Assembly (NCBI GenBank): GCA_004794785.1
Contig: SJOL01001452.1
Coordinates: forward strand, 124,001-188,000
DNA: 64,000 bases
DNA from: Opisthorchis felineus
Taxonomy: Eukaryota; Platyhelminthes; Trematoda; Opisthorchiida; Opisthorchiidae
Direction of reading: 5' to 3'
The notes beneath the pieces were generated by a model that was not told the DNA's origin, did no database searches, and saw nothing but the letters and a program-made list of their open reading frames with translations. The translations under genes and the position numbers were made by a program. Positions 38,201-43,800 of the stretch are shown here, one piece after another (the first letter of the stretch is position 1; every line of letters starts with the position of its first letter).

Positions 38201-39637
38201 TGCATGTTCATGACATCGTTTGAAGAATTTCATTTTGACGAATAGCTTTTAAATATGCCTAGATGACAAATGCAGCCAGGCGAATCTAGTGGGTCGCTTT
38301 CACGGTGACCTTTTAAACAGCCTAGTGGATTCTTGTTTGAGCCTGAATGTGACAGCTTCCTTCAAAAGCGTATACTGGTTTTCTTCTAAAAAACGCATTA
38401 AACAAAAGACCGAAAACCTTTTTAGCTGGATTTTTGATTTTTTTTGTAGCAATGTGGAGGAATTTGACCTTCCTCATTTGATAGGACCCACCGATACACC
38501 TATAAAAGGAGCACCATTTTAAAATATTTCTGTCATATAAATGTAATAAAAATGATCTGGCCCCGAAACAGGTCGGCGATGCTGAGTAGCTGCCCCATAG
38601 ATAGATTAGTGCCACCACAGTAATATGTAGTAGCTTCGAATAAAAGCAAACCTCTCAATAGGATTTGCCTCCACTGATTTTAGAGACCGGTATCCGCCCT
38701 TCAAATACACTAGTCACGAGCGAGGAGATATATTCCAGCCTCTTTAACCAGTAATGTGCTTCCCAAAAAAGAGATTCCTTAATGCAGTTATCCGTACTAA
38801 TGGTAGTTCCTATTGTTTTGTTTTTAAAGGCGGAATTCGACAAAGCTGCTGATACACAACGTGCGCTTTGTAAATAGACTAGGATTTAACGGTAGATTTT
38901 TTAGAATACACTGAATTACCAATTACTGGAACATGTACCTGCTGCAATCCAGTTTTAACAGAGTCCTTGTAGACTTGCCCCGAATTATCGTGTTGTTTTT
39001 GTATTGATGGATACACCGTTAAAAAACTAATTGTTCAGCGCACAAGACAGAAAACATATCCATCTTTTTTGGGGACCACCGAGATGAACTGTGACGTGTT
39101 ATTCACAGGAATTTCTGCAGCTTAGCCAGCGTGAATAGTGGTTGGCTTGTTTGCGAAGATGGGTACATTAAGTGCAAGCGTTCTACCACTAACCGGGACA
39201 ACAACAATCACAAAGTGGAGCCCAGAGAGGTGAGGAATACAGGTTACTTCAGCACCGACCAGAGACAAAAGCGGGCCAAGCTCAAAGTTTACGTGGTTAC
39301 CGATTATGTAAGACACAAGATAACAGCATAGTTAATTGCCTCGCTCGACCGGAAAAATCAGTAGCGATTGTAGGCCAGCCCTGGCTAACGGCGCGTATAT
39401 TACCGAATGCACAACTACCTTGCGAACAACCATTGACTCACAGCTACTGTCTACTCCACTACCCTAACAATGCGTTAATAATGTCACCTTGATTAGTGAT
39501 GGGACGTTTGCGATCATATTGCGCAGCTCAGTAAACAAACGAGCGACCGTCTGATTTGTGATGTGTATGACATTTTTCTTGTCTCTCTTTGAATGACATT
39601 TGAATGAGACGATATTTATTTCCCATAATTGGGTCAC
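8017..39637 (-). CDS. Gene B: multi-exon protein-coding gene, unidentified product
   Basis: About 25 exons listed below. The block from 30515 to 8017 holds 15 exons; at every one of the 14 junctions the number of split-codon bases matches, and no internal stop appears. Within 33275-31271 most junctions also match. Phases fail between 32846 and 32813, between 31271 and 30515, and around 35.9-38 kb, so exons are missing or mis-bounded. Exons sit in introns filled with a LINE, an R2-like relic and Penelope tails, while other introns are only 23-66 bases. The conceptual protein is mostly helical and soluble-looking; I do not recognise the family. Its reading frame ends at 8017 or, if a T-run error is allowed, runs on to about 7736. 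Confidence 0.65.
8255..8323 (-). CDS. Gene B exon (phase 1-2)
   Basis: 22 codons plus split codons (ITLRVLSEHFPSEKTTKQTV). Acceptor AATCACTCAG, donor TCG/GTGAGA. Joined to the exon at 8221 by a 33-base intron. Confidence 0.6.
9534..9610 (-). repeat. Penelope tail, hammerhead-like, degenerate
   Basis: The minus strand shows CACTGATGG in place of CUGAUGA, then an altered GAAA box, then GACGTTTGC and AATTGTCAAGCTCAGTGAAC, in the same order as the other copies. Catalytic bases are lost. Confidence 0.6.
9534..10740 (-). mobile_element. Penelope-like element, decayed, with RT, GIY-YIG and hammerhead tail
   Basis: Read on the minus strand from 10740 to 9534. Around 10650-10677 is the RT palm block TPVGPPITGF (family: GTPMGSPISG). 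At 10549-10580 is RYLDNTFDTIK, the catalytic block that is normally Y-V/L-D-D-T. At 10120-10196 is HHVGQTGRKLPINTQEHRSA, a GIY-YIG nuclease start (Y replaced by H), followed by SDREGHLF at 10090-10113. All are in different frames with stops between them. The 9600-9700 tail and the hammerhead-like tail at 9534-9610 match the tails at 53 and 56 kb. Truncated at its 5' side and not functional. It sits in the 8.3-11.3 kb intron of gene B. Confidence 0.7.
11288..11318 (-). CDS. Gene B 31-bp micro-exon (phase 2-2)
   Basis: Both splice sites are excellent: acceptor TTCTCTCATTTTCAG, donor AAG/GTAAGT. Only one frame is open (WCLAAELPP), and it is the one required by both neighbours. Confidence 0.75.
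11385..11450 (-). CDS. Gene B exon (phase 2-1)
   Basis: 21 codons plus split codons (LAQHIQLPKKIIYERFSWVS). Strong donor CAG/GTGAGT. The acceptor is either ATGAG (used here, for phase) or GCGCAG 14 bases downstream. The following intron is 66 bases. Confidence 0.6.
11759..11791 (-). CDS. Gene B 33-bp exon (phase 2-1)
   Basis: Ten codons plus split codons (FTAIAEMVRF). Donor TCG/GTGAGT; the acceptor AAATAG is weak. Phases match both neighbours in the chosen frame. Confidence 0.5.
11954..12066 (-). CDS. Gene B exon (phase 1-1)
   Basis: 37 codons plus split codons. Acceptor CATAACTTTAG, donor AAG/GTAAAT; a second donor CAG/GTAAAT 38 bases downstream is also in frame. The frame includes IASNDFKSQYASLDVALALW and then KMMEFTFDASAYE. 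Confidence 0.7.
12553..12649 (-). CDS. Gene B exon (phase 2-2)
   Basis: 31 codons plus split codons. Excellent acceptor (TACTAGTATTTCAG), donor TATT/GTAAGT. The frame includes APAPLFTHHEGYSNKISAYF. The intron just upstream holds a degenerate Penelope hammerhead tail. Confidence 0.7.
12695..12795 (+). repeat. Penelope tail, hammerhead-like, degenerate
   Basis: CACTGATGA at 12738-12746, then CATCCCTTCG and AAAC with helix II collapsed, then TTGCCAAGTTCGGTGAAAAC. The CCCACTCAACCGCAC upstream matches the other copies (CCCACCCAACTGCGC). Isolated plus-strand copy in an intron of gene B. Confidence 0.55.
12900..13093 (-). CDS. Gene B exon (phase 1-1)
   Basis: 64 codons, the longest internal exon. 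Acceptor TACTATGCCCAG, donor CAG/GTTAGT. The frame includes SGFDAHFCVSSLASGKSSLW and then RRRIKILQFFSGKSVLAKTQ. In phase with 12553-12649. Confidence 0.7.
13919..14518 (+). other. 199-codon open frame, nature unknown
   Basis: Longest open frame of the window, in a locally GC-richer stretch (13.3-14.9 kb) lying in an intron of gene B on the opposite strand. The translation is rich in Arg, Ser and Pro, without recognisable domain, signal peptide or membrane segment. A second frame (14358-14591) is also open over its end. It may be part of an unrecognised repeat rather than a gene. Confidence 0.25.
15420..15532 (-). CDS. Gene B exon (phase 0-2)
   Basis: 37 codons plus two bases. Strong acceptor (ACTTTGTTTCAG). 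The frame includes EIASRIVRQKYLDYLERVAP, a likely helix. The donor CT/GTGAAC is weak but gives the phase needed by the exon at 13093. A second, longer frame in the same strand is open here and is judged a shadow. Confidence 0.6.
16047..16101 (-). CDS. Gene B exon (phase 1-0)
   Basis: 18 codons plus one base (ILSSDLDTGVYCILEYPQ). Perfect donor CAG/GTAAGT; the acceptor GTTGAAAG is weak. Only this frame is open, and it continues exactly into the next exon at 15532. Confidence 0.6.
16190..18012 (+). mobile_element. RTE-clade-like LINE relic, 3' half, with GAT-repeat tail
   Basis: Many frames and stops, but the order of RT blocks is clear: CSNHKSMGLTLVATRILSSF near 16350-16410 (family: NHRGISLTP..S..LA.II), ITVFLDASAL near 16545-16575, VHQGCPLYLFLFNFIID at 16725-16780 (family: GVRQGCPLSPFLFNF.ID), LTDLNYSDV at 16840-16870 where the catalytic YADD has become YSDV, RARAAVPNLLHLWR near 17105, RYGCET near 17205, then the thumb and C-terminal region to about 17660 (TWQREMKRLL). 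The 3' UTR runs to a (GAT)n tail at 17966-18011, typical of this clade. The 5' half is missing. It lies in the 16.1-18.3 kb intron of gene B. Confidence 0.8.
17966..18011 (+). repeat. (GAT)n microsatellite, tail of the LINE
   Basis: GAT/GAC/GGT triplet run of about 15 units directly after the LINE 3' UTR. Confidence 0.85.
18310..18366 (-). CDS. Gene B exon (phase 1-2)
   Basis: 18 codons plus split codons (CQAEVSTMTHHSQDSNKR). Donor GAG/GTACGT; acceptor AATCAG, or CCTTAG 16 bases upstream. Hydrophilic, linker-like. It sits just right of the LINE relic. Confidence 0.5.
18840..18881. repeat. 21-bp tandem duplication
   Basis: Two copies of a 21-bp unit differing at two positions, followed by a degenerate third start. 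Confidence 0.8.
19695..19800 (-). repeat. tRNA-derived SINE-like fragment
   Basis: The minus strand reads GGGTGTGAGCTAATCAC, then GTCGTAGGTTTGATTCTCG resembling a B box. Confidence 0.35.
19831..19866. repeat. (AT)n microsatellite containing an assembly gap
   Basis: Pure AT repeat broken by NNN at 19850-19852, so its true length is unknown. Confidence 0.95.
20020..20110 (-). repeat. tRNA-like or SINE-like repeat
   Basis: The minus strand contains GCGGTTCGAAGCCAGC, close to a B box; the opposite strand translates to the GFEPR type of phrase often produced by such repeats. Confidence 0.3.
21619..21650. repeat. Perfect inverted repeat, 12-bp arms, 8-base loop
   Basis: TGCTCCCGGTTG, loop TGAATATT, CAACCGGGAGCA. 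Seven G/C pairs. It lies less than 100 bases left of inverted Penelope pair 1. Confidence 0.85.
21700..21820 (-). repeat. Penelope tail, left arm of inverted pair 1
   Basis: The minus strand carries GTGATAAAACGTTTGCAATC, GATGAGCTCAGTGAACAG and, further on, CGCCCGAGCCTCC, matching the tail order seen at 56 kb. The CUGAUGA part is lost. Confidence 0.55.
21825..21892 (+). repeat. Penelope tail, right arm of inverted pair 1
   Basis: The plus strand carries GTGACGATATGTTTGCGATC then AAATGATAAGCTCAGGGGA, about three quarters identical by eye to the left arm read on the other strand. The arms diverge from a centre near 21.82 kb. Confidence 0.5.
22001..22086 (-). CDS. Gene B exon (phase 0-2)
   Basis: 28 codons plus two bases. 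Acceptor GAGGTAG, donor AAG/GTACGC. The frame includes SPFRAPLTKPAKIVQWLPRP. It lies about 100 bases from the inverted Penelope tails at 21.7-21.9 kb. Confidence 0.6.
22141..22282 (-). CDS. Gene B exon (phase 1-0)
   Basis: 47 codons. Acceptor TGGATGCAG, donor GAT/GTGAGT. Strongly coding-like (LIAFWQLHEMAMD at the end, NHLHLQVNVVFEDFRTLTAV inside). The next intron is only 54 bases. Confidence 0.75.
22700..24130 (-). mobile_element. R2-like non-LTR retrotransposon relic, copy 1 (RT thumb plus endonuclease)
   Basis: On the minus strand the order matches the C-terminal half of R2-type proteins: SSTCAAAKIAQ-like thumb start near 23880, RSIHGWLRLQSDTLVGKIHV near 23650-23710 (family: RGWLRLP.DTP.G..H), LRDARLGCADKN near 23280-23320 (family zinc-knuckle region), ATVNSEAF near 23190-23215, then NKSRQKYDADKS with ISALRA near 23000-23060 (after the nuclease core) and VTVSVSVLPV near 22910. 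Frames are broken by stops. The 22.99-23.09 kb part matches copy 2 at roughly three bases in four. Confidence 0.6.
24564..24587 (-). CDS. 24-bp micro-exon candidate
   Basis: Acceptor ACCAGTTTCAG and donor TTG/GTGAGA 24 bases apart; phase 0 reading MGCGIEVL. It cannot join directly to the gene B exons at 26556 and 22282 in phase. Could be alternative or chance. Confidence 0.2.
26556..26624 (-). CDS. Gene B exon (phase 1-2)
   Basis: 22 codons plus split codons. Textbook acceptor (CTTTTTTCTTACCATAG), donor CAG/GTAATC. The frame includes TSMSEMLKAENVSYWL. Confidence 0.7.
27252..27290. repeat. (TAATG)n microsatellite
   Basis: 7.8 perfect units of TAATG (CATTA on the minus strand). It could be the tail of a short interspersed or LINE insertion, but no element is recognised beside it. 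Confidence 0.9.
28405..28465 (-). repeat. Penelope tail fragment, left arm of inverted pair 2
   Basis: The minus strand reads ACATTTGCAGCCAAATTGCTCAGCTCAAC, as spaced parts matching the ACGTTTGC, AATTG and AAGCTC blocks of the family. Short and degenerate. Confidence 0.35.
28570..28705 (+). repeat. Penelope tail, right arm of inverted pair 2
   Basis: CTGCACACCGATTAAT corresponds to the CTGCGCACTGATGAT block, then GATGAAACGTTTGCAAT, then TCATCTCATCGAA, then CAGCCATTTATACGAAG and TAAGCTACTAACATT. The last two blocks match the plus-strand copy at 53.27 kb. GAAA is kept; CUGAUGA is lost. Confidence 0.5.
30413..30515 (-). CDS. Gene B exon (phase 2-2)
   Basis: 33 codons plus split codons. It contains LNNLAKFVLSRPLQTEEHRR. 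Acceptor TTCACCAG with a TTTTTTCC tract upstream, donor GAG/GTAAAA. First of the 15 exons that join in frame to the end. The same frame is open for 50 more codons upstream, so the 5' edge could be further right. Confidence 0.65.
31271..31351 (-). CDS. Gene B exon (phase 0-0)
   Basis: 27 codons (for example HGFASFTKPSNLTGLYLITF). Both splice sites are strong: acceptor TCTTCTGTACCAG and donor CAG/GTGAGT. Confidence 0.65.
31375..31436 (-). CDS. Gene B exon (phase 2-0)
   Basis: 20 codons (WLLSGVFDRSFITNWYSRSL). T-rich acceptor TTTCCTGAG, donor TTG/GTAAAT. It is separated from the next exon by only 23 bases. Confidence 0.5.
31712..31811 (-). CDS. Gene B exon (phase 0-1)
   Basis: 33 codons plus one base. 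It contains HIKPICLNVLLFLRHQKAPE. Acceptor GCTAGTCAG, donor GAG/GTATAG; an alternative donor CAG/GTACAG lies 8 bases upstream. In phase with 31375-31436. Confidence 0.55.
32115..32160 (+). repeat. tRNA-derived SINE-like fragment
   Basis: TTGGCTGCCCGTAAAGAGG followed by GTCGTGGGTTTCACATCTC, which resembles a B box (GGTTCGAATCC type). Confidence 0.3.
32748..32813 (-). CDS. Gene B exon (phase 0-0)
   Basis: 22 codons (LPEHLTDNVSEGLVQLTSK). Acceptor GGACACTAG, donor AAG/GTGATA. In phase with 31712-31811. Confidence 0.45.
32846..32950 (-). CDS. Gene B exon (phase 1-2)
   Basis: 34 codons. Acceptor AAAGACAG, donor AAG/GTAATA. The frame includes LLSFYFFDDIPIKSSTKIQC. Its phase does not match the next exon at 32813, although only 32 bases separate them; one edge is wrong or the 32-base gap is not an intron. 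Confidence 0.45.
33219..33275 (-). CDS. Gene B exon (phase 1-2)
   Basis: 18 codons plus split codons, reading VNCKNPDQKLVDIEVL at its end. T-rich tract before the acceptor AATGAAG; donor TCG/GTAAAA. In phase with the next exon at 32950. Confidence 0.5.
33280..35950. other. Intron-like stretch of gene B
   Basis: Holds the family 2 repeat at 34.4 kb and, at 35153-35335, a GC-rich minus-strand stretch open for 60 codons ending at ACG/GTAAAT. That stretch could be an exon or part of an unrecognised repeat. Confidence 0.35.
34350..34435 (-). repeat. Family 2 repeat, hammerhead lost
   Basis: Shares GTCAACCTTAT-TTCTAC (plus 34407-34424) and TAGGTAGGTGCAGTT with the 52.4 kb copy (TCAGGTAGGCGCAGTC). 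The core reads CTAATGA and helix II is gone. Confidence 0.45.
35954..35981 (-). CDS. Gene B 28-bp micro-exon candidate
   Basis: Very good acceptor (CGATTTTTTAG) and donor (AAG/GTAAGA) only 28 bases apart. Two frames are open (FAFYSQGRK or SRFIVRGEK). It does not connect in phase to its neighbours as modelled, so its place in gene B is unproven. Confidence 0.35.
36183..36641 (+). other. 152-codon open frame, nature unknown
   Basis: Basic translation starting MGTTIMTSSGKVSIYRKHCF; nothing recognised. Base composition is like the surroundings. Probably chance, listed because of its length. Confidence 0.15.
37731..37782 (-). CDS. Gene B exon (phase 0-1)
   Basis: 17 codons plus one base (LTGSFITSWKNEQIYRE). 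Acceptor TTTAAATGTAG, donor AAG/GTAAAA. Confidence 0.4.
38078..38140 (+). repeat. tRNA-derived SINE-like fragment
   Basis: CTGGTTGGGTCAACCAGGC, then TTCCGAGGCTTCAAATTCC resembling a B box. Confidence 0.3.
38939..39026 (-). CDS. Gene B exon (phase 1-0)
   Basis: 29 codons. Donor CAG/GTACAT; the acceptor ATTAG before six T is weak. The frame includes QHDNSGQVYKDSVKTGLQQ. In phase with 37731-37782. Confidence 0.5.
39488..39637 (-). CDS. Gene B exon (phase 0-0)
   Basis: 50 codons. Acceptor ATCTTTAAATAG and donor AAG/GTGACA. Clearly coding-like: it contains TVARLFTELRNMIANVPSLI. The first recognisable gene B exon; the upstream exons are not identified. Confidence 0.65.
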
Positions 39638-40631
39638 CTATTTAAAGATTCTTTTATAAGCGTTACTCTTATTTATCAAATAAGTCTGCCACAAGTTGAA
39701 AATCCAGTTAACAACATGCGGCCGCTCACTACTCTGTCCCCGCTATTTTCAGTAGGTTTTCAGCCAGGATTTGATCTGGCCGATTAACAGTTAAAATATT
39801 TTGTAGCCGCAGTCACTATATGATTTTTCGCTTGGATGATGTAGTTTTTTGCCCTTCATTACAACTCAAGATGTAATCATCTGCTCATTGGTATACTGTG
39901 ATGCACCATTGCCGTAAGTAAGGTCAAGATTGCTTTGCTTCATTGTCCGCACTATCACTCGCTTAACAAAGGCGGGAGAAGCAAATAGTTAGCTGATGTT
40001 TAGTGAGTACAGTAGAATTATTTGTATATAAACAGGCGGGCTTTTAATTTAACTCTGACTGGTTGACCCACATCATTACATTGGTTTGAGTGCCGTTCTG
40101 TCTAGCTGCTTCTGCTGCAAACAGCTTCATCCAGTGGCCTAGCTAAAAGAAGACGATCGACGACAGTCCTCTACCACCGTAAAAGTTGCAGGCAAAACCA
40201 CGATTCATCACTGTTTCCACTGTCAGTTGGAATTTTACGAAATACCGGTAGCCTGGAGATCACATGGTGTGCAAATAAGGCTACAGATAATTCAACAAAG
40301 ACCGGCACGGGAACAACTTACACACTATATTGCACTCAATTCGGTTCTTTTTAATTCCTTCCGTTAAAACTTCCTGATTATTAAATGCGGAAGAATTGCT
40401 ATGCCTTTTAATACACAAAGTACAACGTCTGGTAGGCGACGTGTCATTATAGGTGATGAACGGAAGCATGGCGCCTGATGCCGAATTTAAATGCAAATTT
40501 TTCGGATGCTTGTTGTGTAAAGTCCTCAGCACAAATGGCGCCACTAATAGGTTATTCGAATAAGAAGACTAATTTTTTGACAACGTAAAACGAAATGAGG
40601 TTCACGGGCAAAATGCTACTAATTAGTGGGT

Positions 40632-40637
40632 TTTATT
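40632..40637 (-). terminator. Polyadenylation signal AATAAA of gene A
   Basis: Canonical hexamer on the minus strand about 100 bases after the TAA of the last gene A exon. Spacing is typical for a 3' UTR. Confidence 0.4.
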
Positions 40638-40738
40638 ATGAATTAACTTGCTACTAAATGTCAACAGTTTGTGATTAGATCGTATTCCAACACGTTTCTG
40701 CCTATGGACATTTGGAATATGGTCTCTGTCGACATACC

Positions 40739-40890
40739 TTAGTAGAGGTCACTCAGCGATTTCACATGCTTAGTCCGAAACCGCAACACACGCAAAATGT
40801 TCTTGTTTCTCTCAAGCTTTTGTAGCATTACGCATTCAACTGATCCGCTTTCACTAGTCTGTTTTGCGTGATTAATAGACTGCAAGTTAC
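40739..40890 (-). CDS. Gene A terminal exon with stop codon
   Basis: Strong acceptor (CACCTTACCTACAG). Two bases complete a split codon, then 49 codons and TAA. The frame is basic and helical ([18 protein letters not shown] at the end). AATAAA lies about 100 bases downstream. The sequence right after the stop resembles a donor (AAG/GTATGT), so an alternative reading is that the stop is a mutation. Confidence 0.55.
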
Positions 40891-43800
40891 CTGTAGGTAA
40901 GGTGCTGATTTCAAATACATGCAAACCAGCAAAATGCACGATAAAGGCAAAAACGGTGCTAGTGTGGCTCAGCCTTCGGTAATCTGAGCCAGGGATGTAG
41001 GAGCCTGTTAAGCCCAGCTACTGCATTCAACAAAGTTCATGAATGTGTCTTTGCAGTCGACACAGATATAGAGGTATATAGTAACACGGAACAAGTGATG
41101 TCAGGTGAATGTTGTGGCCTCCATCATTTGTCGTTAATGTTGCTTAAAGAGTATGCTGATCACAGAGAGCTAACGCCTGTTCTACACACTAATTACCTCT
41201 CAAGTAGAAAAAACCGGACTGTTTATGAATGGTCAAGTTGATATTGGTATCAGAAACAGACCATGACATTTGGGCCAACCCATGAGTTGGCCATTTGGAT
41301 GAGTGTACGTGATTCAATTGAAATGTATCTCGTTGGATGAAGACTCTACAAGTGTGTCAATTCCGTTCCACGATTAACGCAGCTTAAATTCCTACTCTGT
41401 CACTTCAGTAATGGGTACAGCTGATGATGTTTACCTGGTGAGAACACTGGTGACTTTGATAACATTTTCGGAGGCCAACGACCAAAAAATTCAATGAAGT
41501 AGACGGTGATCAGATCTTATACAGGATAACCAAAGACTAACCGTGGGCTATACACAGAATTGTCCTCCGGGTTACTGTTTTTTTACTTATTTCATTCTTT
41601 TTGAATGCGGGGAATGTGTCCATCGATTAGTTCTTTATCCAGGTGACGGGGTATTGATTATCCGTCGCTTTACCGCACCTGGAACATGACTTTAGTTAAA
41701 GAATGTAATAAATGAGATTGTTAGCCGGTGAGACGAAATATTCCTTCCAACCTTAATGTTTTGAAGTGCTGAAACCTTACTTTTTTAAATTCCAGTAGAG
41801 GTTATAGAAACCAGTGGTAAACAAGTCCTGACAATTATGTTACACTCTTTCCAAAACCTTTATTGTCGAACATCTAATGGTAAATTTGTCATTAGGCTTA
41901 TTCAGGCTCACTTTAGTCCGGTTCCACGGATGTACTAAATAGTGTTTCATGAAAATTCAATTATTGTATTAATTGCATCACACGGCTATAAATTTGCACA
42001 TAGACAATTCACCACGGGATGCAAATTGTTCGCCTTAATGTGAACTGGATTTAAAGTGGCGAAGAAAATTTATTGGCAGACGCTGTTTGCACTTTTCCAT
42101 ATAATACTTGTGTTGCCCCGCCCAACAGAGTAAGTCAGCCATCCACAATGCTCATTTTCGATGAACAGCCTACCAGTTAGGTGAACGGTCAGGGAAATCA
42201 AACATGTCGTTTAAACTTTAAAAATGAGGGTTATGTAACTAAAATCAAACTGTGTCAAAAAGAAGACTATACTGTAAAAAGTTACGTAATAAGTATAACA
42301 GTGCCATCTGTGCTATCCCACAAATGGAATGTTTAGCAAATTCCAGGATTATACAGAGATTTATTCCCGGGATTCCAAATTAAGCCTTATCTCGACGAAA
42401 CAGACATCTCAGCAACGATAAAACTCCAAACGGGTTCATCACTAGAAGGAAACCACTTTGAGTGATATCTTAAAATTCCGTTTATCAAACCACTTCAAGA
42501 CCATGTCAAGTGGCCGGTAGAAAGTGGTCGCTGGTTACTTTAGGAGCGTGAGGGGGCATTAATACTGACATCATTGGACATATGAGTTAATTTTTGCAGC
42601 TGAAAGACTCGTCAAAGAAGAAGGAATGTTTATTCGAATACGCTTTTCAGATGGAAATGCAAGTCAACATCAGGGGTGTCTCATTACTAAAGCGTCATGA
42701 TAGAATCACCATACGGATTTCCAAAAATGTAGTGCAAGTAGTACAAGCCCAATGTGGTGGCTTGTTGTGATGTCTCTTGACTCACATCACCTCTATTTTT
42801 AGTGGTAGTTCTTTTGACGACGGTGGTCATACTAGTCGACTTATAGGCCTTTCGACTGGAAGCATTATACTGACATATACTGGGCATAACTTTACTGTAG
42901 ATCCAGATGGGCAAGAACACATTTGTGACAGTCCTAGAGCGGTGGCATTTCAAATGCAGCAGTTCTGTGTTTGATTAAGCAGGTATTTCTGTGCGGGACG
43001 AAGGTGGTTTTCTTAAGGGACAAGTGTATTTTTGATGGTCCTTAAATCATGCCCACATTTCCTGCATTCGCCTCTATGCTTTATTCTATCCTTTCCAAAA
43101 AATTAGGATATGTGTGGCAATGCCGGTTTATTCAATCAACAAAACTAACTCCTGTTCACAAGGGAACATGCGCAGCTGTGGTATACTGTATACAGTAGTC
43201 GGGGAACATGTTGTTTTCCTCCAGATCTGCACCGCATTTCCGAATTAGAATTGGAAACGCAAATTTGGCAAGAACTGAAGTAATTTGTAGCTCAGACTGC
43301 GTAAAAAGATGAAATCGCCTGCCTGAATTGTGCTCATTCGGTAAGAGGCTGAATGTTTGCCGTTTCAAGCTGACGGATGCAAGTGAATTTTGTCCGCATA
43401 TGGAACATATCGGAACTTGTTCCGCCCACTGACTACGTGATCAGGTCTTAGATGTTTGTCTGAAGTGCGTAAATCGCATTCATCTTCCGGTAGCGGATTA
43501 GACCCAAAATCTCCACAATAGAATATTTTCAACCTCATTGATTTGTTATTGTTTTCGTTGAAACGTTAGGTCACGTGATACGGGAAAAATGTATTTTATA
43601 GGCAGAGCTATTATCTTTAGTTTATCTGTTGTTCTTGCTGCAAGAGAGAAATTTACGCATGGATACTACGGAAAAATTGCTTCCCGGGGTTAAAAATGTA
43701 GATTATAACAAAAATGGACCCAGTCGTCGGGGCAAACATGTTCAGGATTTCAAACTGCTTCATTGGAGAGAAATGCGATTTGATTCCTCTATAAAACAGA

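Noticed and set aside
41405..41470. CTGATGATG with GGTGAGAAC, hammerhead-like
   Set aside because: No GAAA in place and no tail blocks; the region is better explained by a gene A exon.
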